The notes: a model not told the origin generated them from the sequence alone. Counted from the stretch's first letter, positions 23,384 through 35,605 are shown. The stretch is DNA of 64,000 nucleotides from Haemonchus contortus (GCA_000469685.2 LS997565.1:30784645-30848644), one strand, 5' to 3'. Numbers and translations are program-made.

Positions 23384-24283
23384 ACGGCACAGTTATATTG
23401 GGTTGATGCAAATTTTTTTTTTCGAGGCTTCTTTATACAGTTTGAATATTTAATGTTCGATGTTTTCATAGAAACAATCTCCTTGATTTCCTTAACAAAA
23501 ATGCGCTAGAGCATTATCTTCATATTCGTCACCCTATGCTCTACTACTCAGAGAAAGGTTGGAAGGCGGCGGAGCCATTTCGCGATCTCAACAAACTTTT
23601 CGGCGATGGAACAGTTAACCAAAGCCAAGAGAGGAACGGGATCTGCTCCTACATCTGACATAACGACAGGAATACCTATATGGATTGTCACGTCAATCGT
23701 TCGTTGAAAAGTTTTCAACGAACAGAACTTACAGAGCAGTAGATGACTTGATGGCCGGTAACAATGTGAGGATCGCCTCTAAGAATCGAAACTTTTTCGA
23801 ATGTGAAGTCCGACCGCCTAGCAAATGGGAAGCAGTGCCTGACGTGGATGGGTGGATACGTTCCGGAGCAATGTCTTTGTCAGATATTTTTATCGTTTTT
23901 TCAAATAAAATTCGTTGTAATATTCCGCAATGATTATGCATCAACTTAATAGTTTATTTATTGGTATTGTGAAAGGTGTGATAAATTCAATTCAGGTTTT
24001 TCGACGAGACCATCGACCGCACAAAGGCTCCTATCAATGAAAGGCGTCGCCGTGTGCAGCAATTTTGACAGAAGACACGATCGGTGCTGAAAACTGTGAT
24101 CCTTCTTGTTCGTGATTATTGTAAGCGGGATTATTCCAGAGATTATTGGATGCTCGGTCATGCTCTTTCATCAGTTCCTCTTGTTTGTTCCCACACTTTT
24201 TTGAACACTTGTATGCAAACAAGATGTTATTCTTGAAAAAAACTTAGACATTTGTGGCGCCATTTTCCTTTGTTCTTCTTGCA
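23384..24283. other. no gene recognised
   Basis: Small overlapping frames on both strands (23685-23933 plus, 23944-23729 minus) have no known domain. It may include unresolved intron or 3' exon of the RABL3-like gene. Confidence 0.3.
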
Positions 24284-24957
24284 CCAGTCGTATCGTTCGG
24301 GTAACGCCGGGCTTTCCTCCTTTCCGTGTAACGTTGGCCCGTCGTTCTCTCCAAACTTTTACATCTGGCGCAGGAGAACAGAGGTACAGATCCGCGGACA
24401 AATACGCCACACATGCTCACTGGGCGCTTCGCCCGTCGTGAACGGAGTCTTGCTCAACTCATGTGTGCTCAAGTAACTTGGTTCACTCTCTTTTTTCTAC
24501 TTGACTACGTAAATTCACCATGATTACGCACGCTGTGCCCCCTTCCCCGCACTATCGACCCACCACTCCTCCTGTGGGTCGGATTAAGTTAGTTACTTTC
24601 CAACATTTGCCATCAGTATCCTAATCTTGCCGCCTGTAGCCCTACCGAATTCGAACACCTCATGTCATAATCAACGATTTTCGCGTACGCCCCGTCCCCT
24701 ATAGGTCGATTATGGCCCTGCCACCTATAATCAGCAATCTTATAATGCCGCCCGTACTCATATCAGATTTGAACAGTTTAGGTCCACGGTAATAGGAGTT
24801 ATGAATTTCCACTCCATTTATTTCGCTCAAGCTCGCCTCCCATAGGCGGAATCCGGTTTTCCCGCTCCCCACAAGTGTTCTTATCTTGGTGCTTTAGTTC
24901 TACGGTAGAAGGAGTCATGAATTTTCTGCCACAGAAAAACGCACCTAGCGCGTTATA
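24284..24957 (-). mobile_element. Helitron-like element, interrupted at its 5' end
   Basis: On the plus strand it begins A|CCAGTCG and then GGGTAACGCCGGGCTTTCCT, the same 3' terminus as the better copy at 43828. It carries diverged GC-box units (CCTCCTGTGGGTCGGA, AATCTTGCCGCCTGTAGCC, CCTCCCATAGGCGGAATCCG). It runs into CCTAGCGCGTTATA at 24944-24957, the family's reversed 5' terminus. There the plus-strand Helitron at 24958 cuts in, and TATAGG resumes at 25189. Confidence 0.6.
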
Positions 24958-25188
24958 TCCCTCTATATATAAAGCGGTAAATTTGTGTGTCTATTTGTAT
25001 GTGGGTCTGTGCGTCCTTTTGAAAGCCGCGTATGCATGATGGAGATTGCAAAAGGCACGTGGGCGCATGTTGAAATGGGTGGGGGTTGTGTTACAACATA
25101 GGAGGTCCGTTGATACTATATTGATCTCACTAACCAGACGGAATGCGAGGTGATGTTTTGCACGCGTTAGCGCGCGCAGCCCAACTGG
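24958..25188 (+). mobile_element. short non-autonomous Helitron, complete
   Basis: The 5' end is A|TCCCTCTATATATAAAG. The 3' end is CGCGTTAGCGCG (a hairpin), then CAGCCCAACTGG|T. A 5' TC, a hairpin about ten bases from a 3' CTRR (here CTGG), and insertion between A and T with no duplication are the Helitron rules. It is 231 bp long, too short to code. The host bases on each side rejoin to CGCGTTATA/TATAGG, the terminus of the older Helitron it entered. Confidence 0.75.
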
Positions 25189-25196
25189 TATAGGTA

Positions 25197-26774
25197 CAGT
25201 ACCGTTCAAAAAGAAATCACCTTAAACCTTTTCTGCCATAACTCATCTTGAACTCAATCGTTTTATCCGATTTTTTGACAGCACACTTATCAAACATTAC
25301 CGACTCTCCTGCTATGCAGAATTGGCGGTAGCTCACTTCCGGCCAAGTGAGTGATTTTTTTTTCATAAAACTTGCGAAAGGAGCATGTTGTCTAGGTAAG
25401 ATTCATTAGGTTTTTTGAGTCTAGAAATATTGGTGATCCTTCTGTTCTGTTAGCTAATCGCTCCCAGTGAAGAAACAAAACTCTGGCTATCGCTTTCTGA
25501 GCTTGGAGCAGCTCTCCGCCATTGCTAGGGGCAGTAAGCAGGAACTGACCCATGCTCAACATCCAAGACTGTTTGCTGTACCAATGTCTACAATTACGAA
25601 GGCTATCAAAGGTATTGAGTCTCTCATAGGCCCAATCAAGCGAGCCAGCTCGGGAAGGTTACGGGTTGCCGCTTCTGAGGACGATAGAAAGATCATTTGT
25701 GCATCGGCTCGAGATCCCAGACGAGCATCTTCCGATATAATGGCCGAAATATCGACGACGGCGACGTCGCTACCATCTAGAGGTACCATCAACAGACGCC
25801 TATGGGTTGCTGGAATGTATGGAGGAAGTCTTGTCAGAAAGTATGTGGAACTCTGAAAAAACAGACGAGCTCGACTTTAATGGGCGCGTTAGCACCTTCA
25901 CTGGATCTTCGACCAATGACGCGAAGTCATCTAGAGCGACTAGTCAAAGATAGTTTTGCTTGGTTCACTCGAGTTTCGTCCGTAGACGACTTTTTAAACC
26001 ACAAGTTCCGACCCCAAGTACCATTTGACAACTGTCAGGTATGGTACCGGCTCAGTATTGGTTTGGGGATGGTCTCCGAGTCTAAGCATGAGGTCCATGC
26101 ACCATATTCTCACCACTACGGCCTAGCAGATGTACGTAGACATTTTGGAAAAATCCACGCTACCTTTCTAACGTCGTGTGCACGGAAGGAAATTTAATCC
26201 CAGTGAGATATGACCCCAGACACAGATCTAGAAGGGGCGCGCGAGTGGTTGACTCATCGGGAAATTCGATGCCTTGACTCACCTAGCCAGGCCCCTGATC
26301 TGAACATTAGTGGACCCTCGTGGTAAGAACTCAAGAAAAGGATAGCCGATAAAACAGTCACAAATGCTGCTCAGAACTTTGGCCTATTTGAGGAGGAATG
26401 GATTGGAATCGATGAGTGCCTGATCGACAAGTTGGTCGAACCAGTGCCCCGCATATACCAAGCCATCATCGATGCCAACGGCTTCACTACAAAGTATAAG
26501 ACTAGTAGTTAATTAGGTTTTAATCTCACGATGATAGCGTTCAAGTCAAGTGATTTATATTAAATTAATGAAACTGATGTTATTTTGTCCTGTTCAGAAA
26601 AAAATGTGAAAAGTGGCATTTTAAACGAAATAAAAAGGGGTTTCGTGAGTTCTGTGATGGATACATTGAATACCATTACTGTTGACAACATACCAAAAAA
26701 TCAGTCAAAAACATTGAGTTTGAGATGAGTTATGGCAAAAAAGGTTGAAGGTGATTTCTTTTTGAACGGTACTG
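25197..26774 (+). mobile_element. Tc1-like transposon with decayed transposase
   Basis: Inverted repeats of about 60 bp bound it. The left one begins CAGTACCGTTCAAAAAGAAA (25197). The right one ends in its reverse complement at 26774. A TA pair lies on each side (25195-25196 and 26775-26776). The length of 1,578 bp is normal for Tc1 elements. The transposase is described separately. The repeats are still close to identical, so the insertion may be younger than its coding decay suggests. Confidence 0.9.
25467..26515 (+). pseudogene. Tc1-like transposase, frameshifted
   Basis: The first open piece (25467-25856) carries a paired helix-turn-helix-like region: LEQLSAIARGSKQ, STITKAIKGIESL, RRASSDIMAEIS and PSRGTINRRL. 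After frame changes the middle (25802-26197) is poorly readable. The end is recognisable in another frame: ALDSPSQAPDLN-like text at about 26280 for the usual PxxSPDLNPIE block, then SWxELKKRIADK and NAAQNFGLFEEEW. At least three frame changes and a stop show it is not functional. Confidence 0.75.
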
Positions 26775-26776
26775 TA

Positions 26777-27300
26777 TATTGTAGGTTAATTTTGGCATCG
26801 CTCGAGTTTCCCTCACTGAGTTTTCATTATCACGTTATGAAGACCTGGGATATTGACAAGTTGCATCTCTGTGGCGATATTCACACTATTATTGATAGTA
26901 TTTTGCGCTGCTCACCACCAGTGTTTCAAAAGCTGAGTGTAATGTTATGTTTTTTTTTGTTGTTCTATTGTTGAGTCATATGAATGAGCCGGCTACATTT
27001 TATGGGTAAGTGCTGCAAAGCGGGAAGAGGAAGTACATCTTCCGTCGCGAGTTCGTGGTTACATCGCGTTCTCAACATTGGAGCACGAAAAGTGTGCAGG
27101 GCAGGTAGATGTAATGGAGGTTCCCATTGCGAGCGTGCGATTACGTTGTGATTTCAATCAAGCACCAAGGTTCGCGTTTTGTTGGTGGAAGAACTTTCGC
27201 ATTCTAATGGAGACCATCGTCTTAAATCTAGCATCTCACCCATCATACTCCTCCTTTCATCAGGACTAGGAAACTCGTTATCCCCTCGGTACGGGTGTCG
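26777..27300. other. no gene recognised
   Basis: This is the right flank of the Tc1-like element. Two small open frames have no known domain. Confidence 0.35.
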
Positions 27301-27305
27301 GAACT

Positions 27306-27810
27306 TGTTACGGTAGGTGGTCTATCGTATGACCCCCGGGGTAGATCGACGCCAACCATCAATGGTGTGGTCTGCCTGGACTCTCCGCCACCTCCACGGA
27401 CAATCGCACCTTCGGGCGGGAAACCCCCTGGTATAAAAGGCAGCCACGTAGCAAGGTGGGGAGTCTTCGTCTTCTACCTGCCGCCCTCATCGCCTTCATC
27501 CCCCCTCGTCGTCGCCGCGTGAATCGTCCGTCCGTCTCTGGAGCAGCGACGACGGACCTTCATCCCCCCTATCTGGATCTAGCCCCCACCCGTTCTGGTG
27601 TGAAATTCATATTCTCCTTTCTACTATCATTAATAAAGATTCCTCGTAATCTGCTGTCCCTCCAAGCAAAGAAACCTAGGGCCAACCACCCCCTTCATTT
27701 GTCAGGCCGTAAGTGAAGCCTGACCTCCGCCGAATTCCGAGGGAGCCCTCGTTGATTCCGGCGTGAACGCAGGGGCGGGCCCGCTACTAACTTCTTGAAT
27801 TTTCACGTTC
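27306..27810 (+). mobile_element. candidate solo LTR
   Basis: The GC-rich block starts near TGTCGGAACTTGTTACGG (27296-27313). It has a TATA box (GGTATAAAAGG, 27431-27441) and an AATAAA about 200 bp later (27634-27639), followed by a GC-rich tail. This promoter then poly(A) order without a gene fits an LTR. I cannot find a partner copy or a target duplication, and the ends are uncertain. The alternative is a host promoter with a non-coding transcript. Confidence 0.35.
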
Positions 27811-28290
27811 GCTGGACCTCATGTGGCAATAGGTTTTTAGTTGACTCGTGACTTCAAACTGCAATTACCCTATTCGGTCTGTCTCCCATTAATCGAAACT
27901 GCCCATTTCTTCCCGTTGCCCGCATAGTGTTTTTTGCTTCAGTTTGATTTTTTTCTTTGCTCCCTATTCTCAGTTTTTCCGTGTTCTCATGTTAAGCGTG
28001 TTCATGTAATAGGGGGTTTTTTAGGATCAAGATCTACCAAGACACCAATACTACACAACCACCCATCGCAAATCTAACTCAAAAATTGAGGACTCAAGTC
28101 ATCGCATTCGTCGTCGTATGAGTCGACATCCCCATCCCTCGTCACTCTCCTTGTCTGAGGCAACGTTTTGAGTTAGGGACGCCCATAAGGGTACGGGGAT
28201 GGAGAGGGACCATCAAAAAGCGTGGACCGCAGTCTACCTCTAACGTGTCAGGCGAGACCTATCCTACTTACTATGAAGTGCTCAGTCTGG

Positions 28291-28304
28291 CCGTCTGTCT
28301 GTCA

Positions 28305-28340
<36 letters not shown>

Positions 28341-28375
28341 ATCTGTCTGTCTGCCTGTATGTCTGTCTGACTGAC

Positions 28376-28422
<47 letters not shown>

Positions 28423-28441
28423 ATGTCTGTATGTATGTCTG
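28291..28441 (+). repeat. (TCTG)n microsatellite
   Basis: About 150 bases of TCTG repeats with a few TATG and TGAC interruptions. All three frames stay open, so the open frames here are artefacts. Short TCTG or CAGA runs occur at the same relative place, next to the 5' end, in the Helitron copies at 29183, 39497 and 42413. Confidence 0.95.
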
Positions 28442-29182
28442 CCACGAAATTCCTTAGCTCCTTTAGATCTGCCTGGAGAGACCGGGTCAAATGTGGGATG
28501 GGTGGGCCATGTCCCGAGAAGCATGAAGCACACATGAGCTTGGCGGAGCCCCGCCCACAGTGGTCGTGGCGTGCATCGAAATGAGCTGTACTGAGGCCCA
28601 TGATTCCAGATTCAGTCACAAGACGGCTTCAAAACGGGTGTGAAGGTGGTGGAGGTATGCATTGGTAAGTTAGATCAAACTGTGGAGACCCACCCCCGAT
28701 AGGCGGGGCGTTTTCCGAAAATACAGTGCTTTATGAAAACATTTATAACTCGGTTTGGAGGAAGCCAACAGAGCAGGAAAAGGTGATGTGGGAGGAGCAT
28801 TATCGAAGGTGTCTCTAGCATAAATGACGTCAGCGAAGGCCCGCCCACAATGGGCGGAGCGTGCCTCGTGGCTCACATCCCTTCTTACATTTATATACGA
28901 AAATCCATTACTCCAGTTCCTGTGGACCTAGAAAGTCCAAACTTGGTAGAAGTACAGGCGACAGAATGGGAAGACTTACGGTGGGTGGCAGAATCAGACT
29001 CCGCCCACAAGGGGCGGGGTTTGAGCGAAAATTCGTAACTCCTGTGCCCTTGGACCTAGAAAGTGTAAACTTGGTAGGAGTACAGGCGACAGGATGGGAA
29101 GGCTTATGGTGGGTGGCAGAACCAGACTCCGCCTACAGGGGGCGGAGTTCGAGCGGAAATTCATAAATTCGATAAAGGTCTA

Positions 29183-30358
29183 CCAGTTTGGCTAAGCACG
29201 TTAACGCGTGCAGTATATGTCGACGACCACTTATCCACGATGTAGTCATTCAGCGCAATTTTTGATGATCAGAAGAAGGATACTGCCCTCTAGATTCGAA
29301 CGCTGAACTGCTGAGAGCATCACGCTCGATATATTTGAGCAGAGTTTATTATGGTTGACCATAGCTCCATCCACCTTAGTGCAAACCCAAACCACTATAA
29401 ACTTGACCATCCTTCTTTTGACTGCTCCCAACCATTTTTTCCGAATTCTAAAAAGTTTTTGGAGGGATAGGTTTCTGGCCCTAGCCCCGCTTCCCTGTGC
29501 CAGCTCCGCCCACTTTAGGGTTTTGACCACATTTGTTCCATTACATCTAACCACTTTTTTCCCGCGTTCTAGAACGTTTCTGAACAGAATTAAGAGATTT
29601 TGATCTGCGCCCCGCCCACTTTGGTGCCAACCCCACCCACTTCGAGAATTTGGTCACGTTTGTTCCATTACCTCTAACCATTTTTCCCCGCGTTCTAGAA
29701 CGTTTCTGAACAGAATTAAGAGATCTTGATCTAAGCCCCGCCCACTTTGGTGCCAACCCCGCCCAGTTAGAGAATTTGACCACATTTGTTCCCTTACCTC
29801 TAACCACATTTTTCCCGCATTCTAGAATGTTTCTCAACGAAGTTACAATCATTTTTGAAAAGTTGCTTTCACCTCAATGTACGCCCCGCTCATCATGGGC
29901 GGGGCTTCTTTAAGCTTACGCATGCCCAGCACTCATAGGGCCTTGCTCACTCTTTTTATTCGTTTTCCTGGCCTCGACGCCTTCGCTGAATCGAGTTGTA
30001 AACCTCTGTGGAAAGTACCGCCCACAGCGAGAACGCTCCTCCCATCGCCGGTGAGTCTTCTTCATTTTAGTTGTTGAACCATCCCTCACTTTTGCACATT
30101 TTTTCCCGGCGCTGGACTGTTATGAGAGCGAATTGGAAGAATTTGTCCATGGCCCCGCCCAGTTCCGGCGCATGACCCGCCTCTTGGGGCGGAGCTCCGT
30201 TGAGCTCACGTGTGCTCTGTTAGCCTTGCCCTATGCTCAACCCATTCCAAACTTGACCCAACCTCTCCAGGTTTTCCTTCAGGTAGTATCGAATTTCGTG
30301 ACAGAAAGACAGATGGACAGACAGACAGACAGGCGCGAGCGCTTATATATAGTAATGA
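29183..30358 (-). mobile_element. Helitron-like element nested in the Helitron at 28262
   Basis: The plus-strand left end is A|CCAGTTTGGCTAAGCACG, then TTAACGCGTGC (terminal hairpin). The right end is CGAGCGCTTATATATAGTAATGA|T at 30358. The flanks A and T meet the Helitron rule. The inner modules are shared with the copies at 39497 and 42413: CATCACGCTCGATATA, repeats of CGTTCTAGAACGTTTCTGAACAGA, CCCCGCCCACTTTGGTGCC, and a block CTCCAGGTTTTCCTTCAGGTAGTATCG just before the CAGA run. No coding capacity is evident. Confidence 0.75.
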
Positions 30359-30429
30359 TAATGAAAATCAGCCTGTTGGCTCCGTTTCTCATGCCCCTAG
30401 CGCACGCGATAGCGTGCGGAGCCGACTGG

Positions 30430-33173
30430 TATTCCATAAAGGCTTATGTATCGTTATTCTACGTTGTTATAGCGGTAACTCCTCACTAATATTTCATTGT
30501 CGCACATTTACTTCGTAATCGCCGCTATGGCAAACCACTGAACCACCCATTTACTGCTTTTTTTGTAACCGTTGGTGTTATTTCTTGCCTTGTGACGTTT
30601 TACACATAGCCATATGACGCACTACTGAAATACCTCACAGCGGCTCTTCGGTACGCGGCCAGTGCGGCGCGCGACAAGCCGTGCTCGGAAAAGATCCTAC
30701 GTTCCCTTGGCTCAAATTCAAGCAACACCAAAGGCCGCAAAGTCTGAGCACCATCATGCTCCATCCTCTCTCAGTTTATCTTCGATTGTGAGAACTTTGC
30801 TCTGATATGATATATTTTTACAGAGTACAACCATCCACCCGCTCCGAACGGTTACTCCTAGCTCGTAGACCCAGCCTAAGCCATTTGCGACCAGGCGATT
30901 CGACCGCATCCGGTGTGTGGGAGCGCTCGTTTTTTCGCGAGCTGCTCCTAGGACCGCCGGCGGGCCACGTGGTCCTAGAAGAAACGTAGTTTTTTCACGT
31001 GCCCTTCCCCTGGTATTAAGTTCCATAGAAATTTTATGAAAGAAGTGATAACTCACTCACGGAATGTACAATATTCGCCATAATAACTCGAAAATTCGTG
31101 CGAATGCCGCAAACTCATGTCTTCTTCTTCTTTTCTTCATAAATCGGTTCAAAGTGGAGTATCCCAGGAAGTAAGGATATCGTCAAGCTCTTATGGGGCA
31201 GAAAATGGTTATGAAGGGAGGATTTCATCACGGGTTGACCCACATGTAATTCGATAGCATTTTCCACGGGAATCTAATAGTGAACAACTTAGCTGTAAAA
31301 AGGTCAATGAAAACGGGAAAAACATAAATTTATGACTTAGGCCTGACGAAGGTCGAAGTTTGGGGCCATACCAAAGGAGAATTTTGATCTACGACAGGGT
31401 GTACCATGGCAGTTTTGCATAGAACAAAGAGTTGTCTGCGCTCATACAGTGCCTCACTGCCATCTGTTCAGATCCCTGCAAGGTTTGGAAAATGTCAAAA
31501 AATCGACTCAGTTATTTTGCCGTGAAATGGTGCCATATTCTCCTCAATGGAACCTGTAAGGAGGAGTGCTCAGTGCAAAGACTGTAGATGCAGTCATCTA
31601 GAGCCTCCACATTAGAAATGAACGGTGAAGACTGAACAAAACCGATCAATCACTTTCACATGATACCGGGTAGAGTCACGTACGTGGCGCACTGCGAAGC
31701 GAAGTCTGGACGCTTCATCCTCAGTGACCAATCAGCCAATACAAGCGCTAAAGCGTGCACTCTATATACATGCAATAACTTCTCAGATGGAACTCAATTG
31801 CACGGCGCAATCCAGAACGGGGAATTTTCGACACATTCGTTATCAGCTTATAGAGCTCGACAAGCTCAACTTAACGACATCCTCAGCTCCACTCTAACTA
31901 ATTTATGTAAAGACTTTTGGCGTGTGGGATCCAGACTCCAACTTAAAAAACTTTAAGACTCTGTCTAAAAACAAGATGAATTTTCTCCCTATATTTATGA
32001 TGGATCGATTAGTGGCAGGCGGCATTGTTGTAATAAATGGTTCATAATGGTTGGGTTGACCAAAATACTTCAGAATGAGGGCCCGCTCAGTCGTTTCTCA
32101 TGGAAAAAATCGTCCTGGACATCACGACCTCTCGAAAGAGCAAAGAACTGTATTGCACGCAATATGGGGTGGTTCCTGCTCGAAATGGAAAGATAAGAGC
32201 CGGTGAAATTAGTTCTGTATGGAAACGAATGAATTCCTCGAACGACCCATGGCTGTTAGAGAGTACAAAAAATTGAAAGGATTTGTTGATCGATTTTATT
32301 TGTTCGAACCCCTTCCGAGTTGAAGCTTTGTCCATAACTCGCCAACCTTGTGAGACTGTTGTAGAATAGTTGGATGAGAGTTGTTTGATCAGAATTCAAA
32401 ACGAGTCATTTCCAAGCTCTGCCTAACCATAACTTGCTTTACTCATTTGTGCAGTACGGCGGGCTATTATGCGGAGCTGTTCTTGATGTAAATCTCACAA
32501 ATGAGATCAGGAACTTTTCGACTGCTTCAGAGTACGCTGCTAGTGGTAGTAAAGCACTAGTATGGGCTGCAATCTTTATTTTTTTTTCGAGAGGAGACCC
32601 TATGTAATCATAGCCGGTGTTCGAACTACTCCACAGATACCTGGTTTCAAGAAATTGCAGTCAGGTCCCGTCACATCGAGGGCGCACCCAATGGTAGTCG
32701 TTGGTTACGTTTGCAAATGACGCAACCATTTGCTCATTCTTCAAAGGCTTCCTCCATTCGGGGTATCCTGGTAACCGTGATTTTTGCTGAGTGTGGTTTT
32801 TGATACATTGGACATTGGCTATTATCGGTGCAATTCTCATCATTGTTCGAACTCATTCCGACTGTTTAGAGATTTGTAAGGTTAACATATTGTCATGAAC
32901 TATCACCGCAATCTTCAAACGAAATTCGTGCTGTCATTGTTATAGACGACATTCATGCAATGGAAATAATTTTGTAGTATAAAATTATCACGTAATGTTC
33001 GTAACTGACCAGAATTCCCTCCGAGAGTTCATAGTCCGCGGCAGAATTTTTCGGAAACTTACCACAAAATTGATCACATTCGCGGCCACGTAACATGGGA
33101 ACATCTAGGAAAATTGGGTGAATCTCGCGGCAGAATTCACGTAGCGAATAGTGGTGCCTACGTGGAAATTACG
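30430..33173. other. no gene recognised
   Basis: About 2.7 kb with several open frames of 60-100 codons on both strands. None shows a known domain, and I found no chain of phased exons. A block at 32459-32608 after TGTGCAG stays open for 50 codons but resembles nothing I know. Confidence 0.35.
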
Positions 33174-33175
33174 TA

Positions 33176-34064
33176 TTAGGTTGAGTAAAAAGTTTTTGAT
33201 CGACTTTTCGTCCCTTTCTAGATTTTTTCGTAGGACCGTTCGGAAGGACTTCGTAATGAGTTATGGTAGACCGATCCCTAACCTGTATCTTTAGGAGATT
33301 TATAAGCGTTCCCTCGTATGTGCTTCGCAAAAATGACTTCAACCTTCAACTCTCGTTCGAACCTATCGGAGAGTTATCGTCTATCACGAATTACTGTAAG
33401 GGCATAATCCACCGATGGCTGTCGCAAATATCTGTGGTGCATCCAGAAGAGTTATCGTATCCCAGCCCAGGGGTGCCTCACGACGAAACATCTTCAAGAC
33501 AAGCAGGGAAGTGGACTATGTCCGAGGAAGGTCTTACTGTGTCGTCGGTGGACTTTCTCAGGGAATGCTCTACTTTGGCTAACTTGCTGAGGGTTCCTCC
33601 GTGACCACCGGGATTAACGCTTCTCAGCTACAGAGTTTGGCCGACGTTGTTCGAAAGAAGCGTCGCACCGTGAAAAATATTTGCCTTTTCCACTACAGCG
33701 CTCAACCCCATGTTGCGAAATTGTTTTGTCAGTAAATTGCCGAACTTGGATGGGCAGTGCTGCCCCATTCCACTTATTCGTCAGGTCTCGCTCCATCTGA
33801 CTACCATTTGTTTCTTGCTCTGAAACACCTTCGCGACAGAAATTTTGGATGATTGCTCGGAACTCAAAAATGAGATCTCCAGCTTTTTTTAAATCACATC
33901 CGCCACCGTTCTGGGCTTCAGGAGTCGGGAAACTGCCGTATCGCTAGACGTATGTTGAGGACAGCGATGGAGACTATATTACTAATTGAGATCCTCTTTC
34001 AATGGAAATAAGACTTTTTGAAGTGAAAATTGAAAAGCCGATCAAAACTTTTTACTCAACCTAA
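33176..34064 (+). mobile_element. mariner-family transposon with decayed transposase
   Basis: The ends are TTAGGTTGAGTAAAAAGTTT at the left and its reverse complement at the right (ending 34064), with TA on both sides (33174-33175, 34065-34066). The inverted repeat continues GATCGACTTTTC against GAAAAGCCGATC with a mismatch. At 889 bp it is shorter than a full ~1.3 kb mariner. The surviving transposase reads HYSAQPHVAKLF and then ELGWAVLPHSTYSSGLAPSD-YHLF at about 33700-33820, the DD34D block. The final aspartate region is intact but a stop precedes it, and the N-terminus is unrecognisable. Confidence 0.85.
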
Positions 34065-34066
34065 TA

Positions 34067-35094
34067 TATACATTTTCGTTTTGGATGGAATCAATGTTAT
34101 TGGAGTCGCTCTCTTCATTCTCTCGATAAAGTAGAAACGTAGAAGTTACGTCACGTTCTCTAGGCACTCTCGATTCGTAACTCAGTTATCTGAATTTCTT
34201 CTCTATCCCTTGATGTGCAATCATGAAAAAAGACATTTGGAAGTTCTCCCCTATGCATTCATTTCTCTGTCAAGTACGGTCATGTAGACCCCCGAGGTGA
34301 TTTTCAATTGACTAGTTCAGGATGCGTGTGATTTTCTGACAGACAAAAATCCGTTATGGGATCAGGTCTAACAGCAGGCCAGCAGTGAGTAGTGGCTTGA
34401 AGTGGTCGTGATGCAAGCGTTCCTTCGAGTAGCCCACTTACAATGTACTTGGTTAAGGTTATGTCATGGGTCGAAGTATGCTGAGTGCGAAACTCTACGC
34501 GTGTTCCTCCGTAGTGTAGGAATAGGCTCCCTCCCTGGAAATTCTTCCCTGTTCTGTCTTTTACCCGCTTTGTCGGCTTCACTGTGCCTTTATAGCGCTG
34601 GCAATCAAGCGCTGTTTTTTCTAAATGTAGTTGTCAGGTTAAGGCCATCTGTTTTTAGGCCTTTATTACTCCCTATATAGACCAAAACGTATCACCTATG
34701 CTCCTGTTGACCATAAGTTTGTTCGGAAGAGCGATAGCATGTCTCCAATTCTCCCATTCCGAGCTAATGTGATCCATTGAATTCTCTCTGCTCAGAGGAC
34801 GCGAGGCACTTTTTTCTCAGATCTGCCGTGAAGAAGCCTGGCATCACGGTGGAGACAATATTGCTGCTCGTTTGACGTTTCCAGCGATCCCGGAAGTAAG
34901 CCACCGCCCAACACTGATTGAAAAACCGCATGGTGGTGCGAGTGCGAGCTCAAGCAGGCTACCCAAAACTCGAAAAACTCGAAGTTTCTCCACTTCCTAT
35001 TCACTTAGCTGGTACCAGTTTGCTGATGTTTGCAAAGGCAAATAGCCGCTATTAACCCATTGGACGTCAAATAACGTCAAGAAGTACATACATA
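34067..35094. other. no gene recognised
   Basis: Small frames on both strands without a known domain. It lies between two TA-target transposons. Confidence 0.35.
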
Positions 35095-35096
35095 TA

Positions 35097-35603
35097 CAGT
35101 AGCGCTCAAAAGTATTCGGCCAAGTTCAACTTGCCGTAAATTTTTCTCAGAAGAGCAAATCACATGAAATTTTGATATGTTTCGCTGAAGCATATTTTAC
35201 ACTGTCCAACACTACTTGACTGCAAAACAGCCATATCCACATGCTAATGGGGAAGCGTTTGTAGACTGTGCTGAAAGCAAGTTTGTGACGTCTGCTGTTA
35301 TACCAACCTTTAGTACGTTTTTCTTCTCTTCTGGGTTCGACATTAGTGCTCGTCCACTTAAGACATAGTAAAAAGGAAAGGATTCCTAGAAGAACTATCA
35401 TTTGTATCTCCAGTTGATTTTTTGTTCAAGCCTTTTTGGATATCTGGAATATGATCAGATTGCAGGTCAATAGTGGTAAATATTCACACTACACCAATGC
35501 TACACATATTGAAATTCCGCTTGATTAGATCCAGTAGGAAAGAAGTTACGACTGAAAATTATAATTTAAGGAGCATTTCGCCGAATACTTTTGAGCGCTA
35601 CTG
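35097..35603. mobile_element. Tc1/mariner-type MITE
   Basis: Perfect 24-bp inverted repeats begin CAGTAGCGCTCAAAAGTATT, at 35097-35120 and 35580-35603. TA lies on both sides (35095-35096 and 35604-35605). It is 507 bp long with no transposase. Its right TA is also the left TA of the next element. Confidence 0.9.
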
Positions 35604-35605
35604 TA

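Larger units (their letters stand above)
28262..30429 (+). mobile_element. Helitron-like element, split by another Helitron
   Basis: The 5' end is A|TCCTACTTACTATGAAGTGC at 28262. The 3' end is the hairpin CGCACGCGATAGCGTGCG then GAGCCGACTGG|T, ending at 30429. Inside are a TCTG microsatellite, GC-box units (CCGCCCACAATGGGCGGAGC) and two ~120-bp minisatellite units (28880-29170). The minus-oriented Helitron 29183-30358 is inserted in it. The two halves together are about 1.0 kb. No RepHel coding sequence is present. Confidence 0.6.

Noticed and set aside
28291..28441. Open frames of more than 70 codons in three frames
   Set aside because: They are translations of a TCTG microsatellite (VCLSVCLS, TDRQTDRQ).
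32459..32611. Possible exon after TGTGCAG, open for 50 codons to a TAA
   Set aside because: It has no partner exon in phase and no recognisable motif; I could not link it to the missing RABL3 tail.
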